Shown here piece by piece: positions 52,766 through 60,826 of a stretch of 64,000 nucleotides of DNA (positions are counted from its first letter, which is position 1; every line of letters begins with the position of its first letter). The notes under the pieces are model-generated. The model was not told the origin of the DNA. It worked only from the letters and a program-made list of their open reading frames with translations, and ran no database searches. Origin of the DNA: Gilvimarinus chinensis DSM 19667 (GTDB lineage: Bacteria > Pseudomonadota > Gammaproteobacteria > Pseudomonadales > Cellvibrionaceae); the NCBI RefSeq assembly GCF_000377745.1, contig NZ_KB898707.1, forward strand, positions 492,482 through 556,481. The letters run 5' to 3'. A program made the position numbers and the translations under genes.

Positions 52766-52937
52766 GTGGCTGACTAGGAAACCTTCACTTAGAGGCTTTT
52801 ATAGCTTTGAGTGCCTTCCCGTTTTATGCTTGAGCTGAATATGAAGGGACAGTAATTACTTTAGTCTTGAATTGTTTAGTGAGTGCTTAATCCGGTGAGC
52901 ACTTCGGTGCACACACATTGTTCTTCTAGTCAGTCAC
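52766..52937 (+). ncRNA. Candidate DRT3 non-coding RNA with CACACACA template
   Basis: Folded by hand. P1: 52766-52779 pairs with 52924-52937 (14 bp, two G-U), joining ends 170 nt apart. P2: CACTTAGAG (52786-52794) with CTTTGAGTG (52805-52813), two G-U. P3: CCTTC (52814-52818) with GAAGG (52843-52847), stacked directly on P2. P4: GTGAGCAC (52895-52902) with GTGCACAC (52907-52914), one A-A mismatch and a UUCG loop. CACACACA (52910-52917) spans the 3' arm of P4 and beyond, 6 nt before the closing P1 strand. It starts 12 nt after the drt3b stop. As I recall, type 3 DRT carries an ncRNA with an ACACAC template copied into poly(GT). Fold and tract are seen; the function is inferred. Confidence 0.75.
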
Positions 52938-53219
52938 CCTTATTCGTACACTTATTGACAGAACTCCAAGGGAGGAGCATTCGCCCCTCCTGAAGACAAA
53001 AACAGCGCGTTCGCGCTATTGCTGAAAGTTTCCTTTCTTTTGATTTCCCATGTTCTGGGGCGGAGGTGCCATGGGGTCGGGCCTTACATTTTACATCAAA
53101 GTGCAAAATGTAAGGCTTGCCCCGATGTTGAACAAAAAGGTGACAGATTTATTTTTAAGGGAGTAACTTGTCGCGGGCCAGTTAGAAAAATATATCTGCC
53201 ATCATTTCCTCCGATTACC
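52938..53219. repeat. Hairpins and a REP-like element downstream of the ncRNA
   Basis: 282 bp without a credible gene. GGAGG-A-GC pairs with GC-C-CCTCC (52971-52990). AGCGC/GCGCT forms a tight hairpin at 53003-53016. At 53082-53115 CCTTACATTTT and its exact complement form an 11-bp stem flanked by GGGGTCGGG and CTTGCCCCG. This REP-like motif recurs in part at 57170-57228, and its AGATTTAT tail (53141-53161) recurs at 63273-63293. Confidence 0.65.
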
Positions 53220-54413
53220 TTAATTTCCGCCATTTCTATATTGGCTTGGCGTTTTTCCTACGCGCTTTTTAAATATAGCGTTAAATGTGGATTTGCTGCT
53301 AAACCCCGAGTCGTTGAGTACTTCCAGTATTGTTAAGTGTTGTTTGTCTGGATCGGTGAGTAGCTGTTTGGCTTTTTCGATTCGGTGGCTATTGATAAAT
53401 TCAAAAAAGTTTTGCCCGTAGTGGTGATTTAGTATGCGCGACAGGGTGCGCTCGGGTAGTGATAGGTTGTGTGCCAAGCTTTCCAGAGAAACATCGGGTG
53501 ATAGGTAAGGGCGCTCGTTTGCCATATAGTCTGCCACACGTTGGACGTGTTCCGGTTTAAACCCTGGCTGGTCATCGGTAGAGGGCTCGTCGTGGAGGCC
53601 GCTGTACATGTGGGTGTAGCGAACACTGATAAACACCAGTGAGGTGACAAACAAAAATGCAAAGTAGTGGCTGGCAATGCCCAGGGCATTGGACACCGGG
53701 GCTGATAATCGGGTGCCTATTAAATGAACGCTAAGTTTCCAGAGGGCGATGGTCATAAACCCCAGTACAATCCATATTAGCCAGCGCCTTTGGCGCACTT
53801 CTAAGTTGGCGTAGCGATCTAAAAGCTGTCGCCGATAGCGGGATAGTACCCATAGGCTAGCGGCGCCGTAGGCGAGTACGCTGATATGCCAGCCGGTGAC
53901 AAAACGAGTCATTAACGGCGTCCACATAAACTCCAGGTTCATCATTAATGCAACTTGCTCGGTACGGGGCAAGGCATAGTAATTTGCGATCAGTAGCGTG
54001 CCTGCGACCAGGGCGGGTACTAGGTGTAAAAGGTGATACGGACGAAACCTGAAAGAGCGATAAAGTACTGAGGTCACATAGCCCAGCAACAGCGGCCCCT
54101 GCAGCCAATAGCTGAAGCTGCCCAAAAATAAGCCACTTGGGTAATAGTCGAGCAGGGCCAGGCGTAATGGGGCGGACCAAATTAAGAGTGTATCCAGCAC
54201 CTGTACTGCGCTTACGACCAGCATAGCGGCCAGTAAATAGGCGCTTTTTTCTCCTTTTGGCCGGGTTACCAGTAACAGACTGGCCAATAGCAGGTATTGA
54301 GCTGTTGCCAGTAGTAATACCAAATCATGAATATTGAAGAGTAAAGAGTCGTGAGACAGTGGTTTCAAGGCATTTTTCTCGTTATTAGCGGCTATGCAGG
54401 CGTCCGAAAACAC
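53220..54413 (-). CDS. Membrane-bound AraC-family transcriptional regulator
   Basis: A 397-residue protein. The N-terminal 270 residues have about seven membrane spans (LVLLLATAQYLLLASLLLV, AAMLVVSAVQVLDTLLIW and others). The cytoplasmic C-terminal AraC helix-turn-helix (LESLAHNLSLPERTLSRIL, ILEVLNDSGFSSKSTFNAIF, KKRVGKTPSQYR) completes it. This layout senses at the membrane and binds DNA directly. It is divergent from the GH16-GH5 pair, so regulation of those glycosidases is likely. The start is a GTG at 54411-54413; an internal TTG is possible. It ends one base after the repeat region. Confidence 0.88.
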   Translation of the reverse strand: MFSDACIAANNEKNALKPLSHDSLLFNIHDLVLLLATAQYLLLASLLLVTRPKGEKSAYLLAAMLVVSAVQVLDTLLIWSAPLRLALLDYYPSGLFLGSFSYWLQGPLLLGYVTSVLYRSFRFRPYHLLHLVPALVAGTLLIANYYALPRTEQVALMMNLEFMWTPLMTRFVTGWHISVLAYGAASLWVLSRYRRQLLDRYANLEVRQRRWLIWIVLGFMTIALWKLSVHLIGTRLSAPVSNALGIASHYFAFLFVTSLVFISVRYTHMYSGLHDEPSTDDQPGFKPEHVQRVADYMANERPYLSPDVSLESLAHNLSLPERTLSRILNHHYGQNFFEFINSHRIEKAKQLLTDPDKQHLTILEVLNDSGFSSKSTFNAIFKKRVGKTPSQYRNGGN

Positions 54414-54558
54414 GAAAACAGAAGTTCGGACGGGCCAAGCTTCTGTTTGGGCGGTCTTTAGGACGACCTGGCTGGGCGGTTTTTATAGTCTGCCCATGCG
54501 AGCTCTAGTCTCGTATGCGTTTAATAAGATTATTTAAATAATAATGAGAGGTCAAACC

Positions 54559-55356
54559 ATGTTACCCAAAAGAAATTTCAGTAGAACCGCCCGCACGCTG
54601 GCACTGTTGGCAACGCTATGCACCGCAACACCCAGTCTGGCACAGAGTTACTTTAAAGACGATTTTAGCTGGGGTTATAACTCCGGCATTTGGAATGCCC
54701 GCAGCGGTAATAACGGCAGCCCATTTGGCTGTGACTTTCAGCCGAGCATGATAACTCCTAGCTCTCATGGCATTACTTTAGGGGTTAACTCTGGCCAATG
54801 CGCTGAGCTGCGCACTAAAAGCCTATTGCCCTATGGCCGTATTCAAGGCGCACTTAAAACCGGCAATGCCCCCGGCACCGTGTCGTCAATTTTTACATAC
54901 ACCTCATGGTATGACGTCCCGGGGCGTCCCTGGCAGGAGATCGATATCGAGTTTTTGCCAACCTTGGGCAATGTGGTCCACACCAATATTATCTATCAGC
55001 CTCAAGGTGGCACCTATGAAAGCTGGGAACAAGACATCGACTTAGGCCAGTTTGGCCTTAATATTACGCAAGATTTGGTGAATATCGGTTTCAACTGGCA
55101 AAGCGGGAGAATTGACTGGTTTGTGTACGATGCCTGGGGTAACTACCAAACTATTCGCACGGTATACCGTGACAATGGCGATGGCTACATTGCCAGCAAC
55201 GAGATTCCGCAATACGCTTGGCCTTCAGACCCTACGCGTTTAATGATAAACCACTGGCACGGCGATAATTCTCAGCAGGCGCTCTACTTTCCTGGGGAAT
55301 ACTTTTGGCAAAACACCTGGGCATACTACGATTACATTGAGTACGCGCCGCATTAA
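54559..55356 (+). CDS. Glycoside hydrolase family 16 (beta-glucanase-like)
   Basis: A 265-residue secreted enzyme. The signal peptide ends SLAQ, and almost the whole mature protein is a GH16 jelly roll. The catalytic ExDxE motif is EIDIE, with Glu127, Asp129 and Glu131. The strands around it (GCDFQPSMITPSSHGITLGV, NIIYQPQGGTYESWEQDID) fit lichenase/xyloglucanase-like members. The substrate is probably a beta-1,3-1,4-glucan or a related hemicellulose. GAGAGG lies 7 nt before the ATG chosen. The GH5 cellulase follows 78 bp later. Confidence 0.9.
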   Translation: MLPKRNFSRTARTLALLATLCTATPSLAQSYFKDDFSWGYNSGIWNARSGNNGSPFGCDFQPSMITPSSHGITLGVNSGQCAELRTKSLLPYGRIQGALKTGNAPGTVSSIFTYTSWYDVPGRPWQEIDIEFLPTLGNVVHTNIIYQPQGGTYESWEQDIDLGQFGLNITQDLVNIGFNWQSGRIDWFVYDAWGNYQTIRTVYRDNGDGYIASNEIPQYAWPSDPTRLMINHWHGDNSQQALYFPGEYFWQNTWAYYDYIEYAPH

Positions 55357-55388
55357 GTGTTAAATCTCTGGCAATAATTTTCACGTAA

Positions 55389-55414
55389 AATGGGGCAGCA
55401 GTTTTGCCGCCCCA
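55389..55414 (+). other. Hairpin between GH16 and GH5 genes
   Basis: TGGGGC pairs with GCCCCA around an inner AGCAG/GCCG region. There is no T-run, so read-through from the GH16 gene to the GH5 gene is expected, perhaps reduced. Confidence 0.4.
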
Positions 55415-55434
55415 GATGTATCTTAAGGAACCCC

Positions 55435-56985
55435 ATGCTTACTTTTAATCTTCCTTTGCCGCGATTTTTACTTATCGGCGTTACTTCCGTAATGACTGCC
55501 TGTGGCAGTAGCGGTACCAGCAGTACTATGCCGGTTAGCTCTTCTTCATCATCGTCATCAAGTATTGCGTCAAGCTCTTTAAGCGAGTCTTCCAGTGTTT
55601 CAAGCTCCTCCTCATCCGATGTGTCGAGCAGCGTTTCCGGTAACCTTGATGCATGCCCGCAAAACGACATACCGCCTACGCAAACGCGTATAGAAGCCGA
55701 GTGTGCATCGGGCCATACCGTAAGTGGTGACAGTTTATCGGCAGGGGCGGCGCTAGAAATCAACGGCGAATCTTTAAGTTATATTTTGAATGTTAAAACT
55801 TCCGGGCTTTTTAGGCTCAGTTATCGGGTGCAGGGAGGGGAGCAGTTTGCGCGGTGGTCCGCGAATATCGATGGCGAGGCTTTGCCTCTTGAGCCGGTAG
55901 AATTGGCCGCTGCCTCCGCTCAGCCTTGGCAAACGCTAACCAGTGAAAGCTTTTACCTGAGCGATGGCATACAAACTCTTGAGCTGCAATTTGAACAGCC
56001 ACCTATGGCACTGGATTTTCTAGAGTTGCAATACGATGAGCCCGCCAGCGTTAGTGCTCATGTGGCGGTGAGTAATATGGGTGTTGGCATCAATATGGGT
56101 AACACCTTGGATGCTCCTTACGAGGGCGAATGGGCACTAAAGGCCGAAAGAGTCTACTTTGAAGCCTATAAAAACGCTGGGTTTAATCATGTACGTATAC
56201 CTGCTACCTGGGATAATCACACAGCCAGTTCGCCTCCCTATCAAATTAATGCTGAACGTATGGCGCGTACCGAGCAGGTTGTAGACTGGGCGTTAGCGCA
56301 AGGCTTTGAGGTTATCCTGAATGCTCACCACGAGCACTGGTTGGATTCTGGCGATGGTTATAAAAGTGCGGAAAACCGAGCTCGTTTTGATGCGATATGG
56401 CGCCAAATAGCAGAGCACTTTGCCAATAAGTCCCCGCGTTTGATCTTCGAAATACTTAATGAACCTGTCGAGATGAGCCCCGCTGAGGTGAACGATTTGA
56501 ACCCGCGTATTCTCGATATTATTCGCCAAAGTAATCCGAACCGGCTCGTGATTGTTGCCGGCAGTGGTTATACGCCGGTAAGTAGTCTTACCGAGATTGA
56601 ACTGCCTGACGATGAGTTCCTGATTGGCAACTTCCACTCTTATGATCCCTGGCCATTTGCTGGGCAGTGTACGCGCTCTTGGGGTAGTGATGCGGACAAA
56701 AATGCATTGGCAGAAATTTACCAAGCCGCAAGTGCATGGGCTACCTCGACCGGTGTGCCAGTCATGGTAAACGAGTTTGGTGTTGCACATTATGATTTTA
56801 CGGCGCCCGAAAACGTATGTAACCAAGAGGACCGCCTCGCGTATTTACGCGAACACGTTAATCTTGCCGTCAGCAACGGAATAGCGGCTACTGTTTGGGA
56901 TGACGGTGGTTCATTCGAAGTTTACAAACGGGAAGAAAATACTTGGCACCCGGCTAAAGACGTGCTCGTAAGTCCTGTTCCCTAG
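55435..56985 (+). CDS. Glycoside hydrolase family 5 lipoprotein (cellulase) with CBM-like domain
   Basis: A 516-residue surface lipoprotein. The signal peptide ends at lipobox MTAC and a polyserine linker follows. Next is a beta-sandwich of about 115 residues resembling CBM6 (RIEAECASGHTVSGDSL, LFRLSYRVQGG), then the GH5 barrel from about residue 205 (GVGINMGNTLDAPYEGEW). Catalytic residues are Glu343 in FEILNEP (acid/base) and Glu447 in VNEFGV (nucleophile); HHEHWL supplies the conserved histidine region. Start ATG follows AAGGA by 6 nt. Likely hydrolyses beta-1,4-glucan or a mixed-linkage glucan, working with the GH16 and GH9 enzymes. Confidence 0.92.
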   Translation: MLTFNLPLPRFLLIGVTSVMTACGSSGTSSTMPVSSSSSSSSSIASSSLSESSSVSSSSSSDVSSSVSGNLDACPQNDIPPTQTRIEAECASGHTVSGDSLSAGAALEINGESLSYILNVKTSGLFRLSYRVQGGEQFARWSANIDGEALPLEPVELAAASAQPWQTLTSESFYLSDGIQTLELQFEQPPMALDFLELQYDEPASVSAHVAVSNMGVGINMGNTLDAPYEGEWALKAERVYFEAYKNAGFNHVRIPATWDNHTASSPPYQINAERMARTEQVVDWALAQGFEVILNAHHEHWLDSGDGYKSAENRARFDAIWRQIAEHFANKSPRLIFEILNEPVEMSPAEVNDLNPRILDIIRQSNPNRLVIVAGSGYTPVSSLTEIELPDDEFLIGNFHSYDPWPFAGQCTRSWGSDADKNALAEIYQAASAWATSTGVPVMVNEFGVAHYDFTAPENVCNQEDRLAYLREHVNLAVSNGIAATVWDDGGSFEVYKREENTWHPAKDVLVSPVP

Positions 56986-57424
56986 CAGGCGGTAACTATA
57001 GCAAGTGGTGAATATAGCAGGCCGCAATTATTGGGGAAGCCTTTAAAGTTCTGCAAGGAGACAGAGCTTTAAAGGCTTAGTATTCTCTGAACAATAACAA
57101 CTGAAAAGTTAACCCTGCATTCTTTACTGGCCAGGTGCTCATCATAGGTGCAGGAAACGTGACTATTGTGTCAGGCTTTACATTTCACATTTTGCCTGGG
57201 GTAAGCGGGGCCAGATAAATCTTAAGGCGTATTTAGTAACAAGTTACAGTAATTTTTTTAGGCTGCGCTATCTCCGGTCCGGTCAAAAAGCAATCAAGCG
57301 CAGAGCCAACTCGGCCCGGACGCAATCATAACAAGTTTGACTCTTTAAACTTCGTCCTTACCTTGACAAAACCTCGCTAAAAAGCAGAAGCTTACAAACC
57401 ACTCACACCTATGTAAGAACCTCC
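56986..57424. repeat. Intergenic region with a 12-bp inverted repeat and a REP-like remnant
   Basis: 439 bp without a gene. AAGCCTTTAAAG (57037-57048) and its exact complement (57067-57078) form a strong hairpin, but without a T-run; it may terminate the GH operon. At 57170-57228 is TCAGGCTTTACATTTCACAT followed by TTTGCCTGGGG and AGATAAAT. This is a degenerate relative of the REP-like unit at 53082. The last 140 bp show nothing recognisable. Confidence 0.6.
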
Positions 57425-58384
57425 GTGAACGACAGTAATCTACTCTCCACCTTTATCTTTTCGGTATCGGTCAGCGCACCTATTTTCTTGATGATTGCCT
57501 TGGGCGCGGTATTGCGTCGTGTGGGCCTGATCGATGAAGCGTTTATTAACACCGCTTCGCGTTTGGTTTTTTCCGTTGGGCTGCCGGTGCTGTTGTTTTT
57601 CAGTAACGCCAGGGCGGATTTTGGTTCGGCTACCGATGGTCGCATTATGATCGCCGTGGTCATTGGTGCTCTGCTCGTTTTTGCACTGAGCTTTGCCACT
57701 GCCGGTTGGTTTGTGCGCGATAAAAAAGACCGAGGGGTTCTTGCTCAGGCGGCTTTTCGTGGCAACTTGATTATTATCGGCCTGGCGTACTGTGCGAATG
57801 CCTATGGCGAAAAAGGAATCGCTATGGCGGCTCTGCCTTTGGCCGTTACCATCGTGCTGTACAACGTATTATCTGTAGTTGCTCTCAACCGAGACCTCGA
57901 TAGCGGGCGTGGTTATGGCGGTGTATTTGCGGCCATTGCGCGCAACCCTTTGATTATCGGCATTGTCGCCGGGCTGATTTACGGTGCTTGGGGCCCGCCT
58001 ATCGCCGAGCCCGTGCGGAGAGCGGGGGGCTATTTAGGTGATATGTCTCTACCGCTGGCGCTGTTGTGCGTCGGCGGGACGCTTAGCTTGAAATCGCTGG
58101 GTCAAATGGGCGGCGGTGTGCTGGCGGCTAGCTGCTGGAAGCTGTTGGTCTCGCCGGTAATAGCAGTGGCGTTGGCGCTGTTATTGGGGCTTAAGGGCGA
58201 TGCAGTGGGGGTGGTCTTTTTATTGGCGGCCGCGCCCACCGCCACAGTAAGCTTTGTGATGGTGCGCGGCATGGGTGGAAATGCCGCTTTGGCGGCGACT
58301 ATGATTGTGCAAACAACGCTGTTCGGCTTGGTGAGCCTTACCATTGGGCTATGGCTTGTCGAGGCGTTTGTTCCCGCGTTGTGA
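57425..58384 (+). CDS. AEC-family (auxin efflux carrier) transporter
   Basis: A 319-residue inner-membrane carrier with about ten spans in two repeats, of the AEC/malonate-transporter type (APIFLMIALGAVLRRVGLID, FRGNLIIIGLAYCANAYGE, LLAAAPTATVSFVMVRGMGG). Bacterial members move organic acids; the substrate is unknown. The start is GTG with only a weak Shine-Dalgarno. No operon partners: the next gene is 207 bp away with its own regulatory region. Confidence 0.87.
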   Translation: MNDSNLLSTFIFSVSVSAPIFLMIALGAVLRRVGLIDEAFINTASRLVFSVGLPVLLFFSNARADFGSATDGRIMIAVVIGALLVFALSFATAGWFVRDKKDRGVLAQAAFRGNLIIIGLAYCANAYGEKGIAMAALPLAVTIVLYNVLSVVALNRDLDSGRGYGGVFAAIARNPLIIGIVAGLIYGAWGPPIAEPVRRAGGYLGDMSLPLALLCVGGTLSLKSLGQMGGGVLAASCWKLLVSPVIAVALALLLGLKGDAVGVVFLLAAAPTATVSFVMVRGMGGNAALAATMIVQTTLFGLVSLTIGLWLVEAFVPAL

Positions 58385-58521
58385 AAGATCGGGGCCAAAG
58401 ACATCGGAAGTTTCTAGGCAGCTTACTCAATTCCAAATTAATTCGGTGCGTTTTCTCTGTAGCTTACGAGCATTTCTCAGGTCCTAGTGTACGGTGCGGT
58501 AGTGAATTGTGAGCTCGCGTT

Positions 58522-58543
58522 AATAATGAGATTGGTTATTATT
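58522..58543 (+). promoter_or_regulatory. Fur-box-like site of the siderophore receptor gene
   Basis: AATAATGAGATTGGTTATTATT is an A/T-rich dyad. Aligned to the 19-bp Fur box GATAATGATAATCATTATC it matches at 13 positions. It lies about 60-80 bp before the receptor start, a position expected for iron repression. Confidence 0.6.
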
Positions 58544-58603
58544 TACAGTTTGGTATGCCACTGCTAAACTGCGCGGCGCTTAAATCAATACTTGGGGATA
58601 ATC

Positions 58604-60826
58604 ATGTTTCGCACTACCACAACCGCACTGTTTGTTGCGGTGGCAAGCCTGCACGCACAAATCGCATTGGCAGAAGATCAAGCCGTTGCCGAAAGAATTG
58701 AAGAAGTTAAGATTATCGGTACCAACCCTGAGCGCTATCAGAGCGATACAACGGATTCTTTGACGGGCGTGCCGGTAAGCTTTATGGAGTTGCCGCGGGT
58801 GGTTGAGATCATCCCCGAGCAAATCTTGCTGGACCAAAAAGCGACCGAGCTGGAAGAAGGCCTGCGCAATGTGCCGGGCATCAGTTTATCAGACGGTTTT
58901 GGCGGCAGTAACAATGATTATTATGTGCGCGGTTTCAGGCGTAACACCGTTTACCGCAATGGTATTCGGAGGGCCTCTAACTTTCGCGTCAATACCAGCA
59001 ACCTCGAGCAGGTGCTAGTGGTAAAGGGCCCTGCGTCCATAACCTATGGGCAAGTAGAGCCCGGCGGTTTGGTGGATATTCGCACTAAGCAACCGCTGGA
59101 TGAACGCCGCGCTTACGGCGAGGCGCGCTTGGGTTCTTACGATAGCCAATTCTTACTGGCGGATTGGTCTGAGCCTTTGGGTGATATTGGCGCGTTTCGG
59201 GTCAATGCCTCTAGCGAGCGTTCAGATACCTTCCGCGACTTTTTCACGATTGAGCGCGACACGGTTTCTGCTACGGCCCGGTTTGACTTAGGCGATAACA
59301 CGCAGCTGACCGCGGAATACGAATACCGAGATGAGTTTCGCTCATTTGACCGAGGTACCATTACCGTTCCAACGCCCGATGGGCGGGAAATTGTGAACCG
59401 TTTGATTGATGTCGATATCAGTACGCGCTTTGGCGAAAGCTTTGAAGAAATCGATACCGAATTTGAGTTTGCCTCTATCGGCCTTGAGCATCATTTTAAT
59501 GATAGCTGGTCGGCGCAGATCAGCGGGGCCTATGAGTCATCTATGTCGGATGATTATCAGGCTCGTCCGCGCGCTGTTGCTATATTCGATGCCGATGCCC
59601 CAATTAGCGAAGACGGGTTGTTTACCGGCAGTGCTACACCAGAGGCGGTATTTGATGAGGCCAGCGACCAGGTATTTTTAGCGCGGCGCAGCGACGGCAG
59701 CCGCGAGCGTGAAATAACCGCCAGCTATGTGCAAGGCGCGGTTAACGGAGAATTCACCACCGGGGGTATCGCCCATCGCTTGGTCGTAGGGGCCGATTAC
59801 CGCACCTACGAAGACAGCCGCTACTTTGTCGCCACCGCTACTAACGATGGTATTTCGGTGGCCGATGGCGGTAACGGGCCGCTGTTTAATTTGCTGAACC
59901 CTATTTACGGCAATCTGGTAAAAGATGTTGATACAACCGGTTTGCCGCTGCTGGAAAGTGAACGCGATGAAACGGGCGTTTTTATTAATGACTATGTGTC
60001 ATTTACCAATCAGCTTTCACTGCTGGTTGGGGCACGTTTTGACAGTGCGGATACCGACGGTGATGGCCCCGCCGATTCGGTTGATGAAGTATCCCCCCAA
60101 ATAGCACTGAATTATCGGCCCACCGATACACTCACTTTATTTGGTAGTTACTCAGAAGCGTTCGAGCCGAATTCAGCCTTTTTACTCGACGCGGATGGCG
60201 TTCCTTCCGAGCACACTCTGTACGATCCGGAAGATTCGGTTCAGTATGAAGTTGGGGTTAAAGCTCAGTTTTTTGAAGGTATGCTGAATCTTACAGCGGC
60301 CGCCTATGACATAACGAAAAGTAATGTGCTGACTGTGATTGATGATCAGCCAGAGCTGGTCGATGGTCAAACCTCCGATGGTCTGGAGCTCAGCGTGGGT
60401 GGGCAGCCCATTGTGGGGATGAACCTAATCGCCGGTTACGCTTATACCAACGCTACTATCGAGTCGGGCTCTAACGCCGGTAAGCGTCCGCGCAATGTTG
60501 CCGAGCACACCGCCAACTTGTGGGCCAGCTATGAAATACAAGACGGTGCATTACAGGGGGTTGGTACAGGTATTGGAGCTTTTTATATGGGTGATCGCTA
60601 CGGCGATAGTGCCAACTCCTGGAGCCTGGGTAGCTACACGCTGCTGGACGCCTCGCTTTGGTACAACCTGTCCAGCCAAATGTTTGGCAGCGATAGCACC
60701 ATTCGTTTTCAATTGGCCGCAAAAAACCTGACCGATGAAGAATATTATCCGGCCAGTGGCGGTGATTTACGTGTCTCCATCGGCACGCCTCGTTCTATAG
60801 TTGGTTCCGTTAGCGTTACCTTCTAG
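58604..60826 (+). CDS. TonB-dependent siderophore receptor
   Basis: A 740-residue outer-membrane receptor. The signal peptide ends IALAED, then a TonB-box-like EEVKIIG. The plug domain has PRVVEIIPEQILLDQKAT, NVPGISLSDGFGGSNNDYYV and RNTVYRNGIRR, with SITYGQVEPGGLVDIRTKQP at its end. A 22-strand barrel closes with a terminal aromatic (GSVSVTF). Together these match ferrichrome/FhuE-type siderophore receptors. The ATG at 58604 follows GGGGA. It overlaps the PepSY gene by one base. Iron control through Fur is likely. Confidence 0.93.
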   Translation: MFRTTTTALFVAVASLHAQIALAEDQAVAERIEEVKIIGTNPERYQSDTTDSLTGVPVSFMELPRVVEIIPEQILLDQKATELEEGLRNVPGISLSDGFGGSNNDYYVRGFRRNTVYRNGIRRASNFRVNTSNLEQVLVVKGPASITYGQVEPGGLVDIRTKQPLDERRAYGEARLGSYDSQFLLADWSEPLGDIGAFRVNASSERSDTFRDFFTIERDTVSATARFDLGDNTQLTAEYEYRDEFRSFDRGTITVPTPDGREIVNRLIDVDISTRFGESFEEIDTEFEFASIGLEHHFNDSWSAQISGAYESSMSDDYQARPRAVAIFDADAPISEDGLFTGSATPEAVFDEASDQVFLARRSDGSREREITASYVQGAVNGEFTTGGIAHRLVVGADYRTYEDSRYFVATATNDGISVADGGNGPLFNLLNPIYGNLVKDVDTTGLPLLESERDETGVFINDYVSFTNQLSLLVGARFDSADTDGDGPADSVDEVSPQIALNYRPTDTLTLFGSYSEAFEPNSAFLLDADGVPSEHTLYDPEDSVQYEVGVKAQFFEGMLNLTAAAYDITKSNVLTVIDDQPELVDGQTSDGLELSVGGQPIVGMNLIAGYAYTNATIESGSNAGKRPRNVAEHTANLWASYEIQDGALQGVGTGIGAFYMGDRYGDSANSWSLGSYTLLDASLWYNLSSQMFGSDSTIRFQLAAKNLTDEEYYPASGGDLRVSIGTPRSIVGSVSVTF

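Noticed and set aside
49555-52937. Retron or diversity-generating retroelement
   Set aside because: There are two full RTs, no msr/msd-type RNA upstream, no template/variable repeat pair and no Avd-like gene.
52955-52960. TTGACA as a promoter for another RNA
   Set aside because: No acceptable -10 hexamer 16-18 bp downstream.
49319-53219. Classical tRNA-integrated island with att repeats
   Set aside because: The 3' end of the tRNA-Ala (GATCCCGCTAGGCTCC) does not reappear downstream in the window and there is no integrase.
53019-53336. 105-residue frame downstream of the ncRNA
   Set aside because: It crosses the REP-like stem and the end of the AraC gene in antisense and has no start signal.
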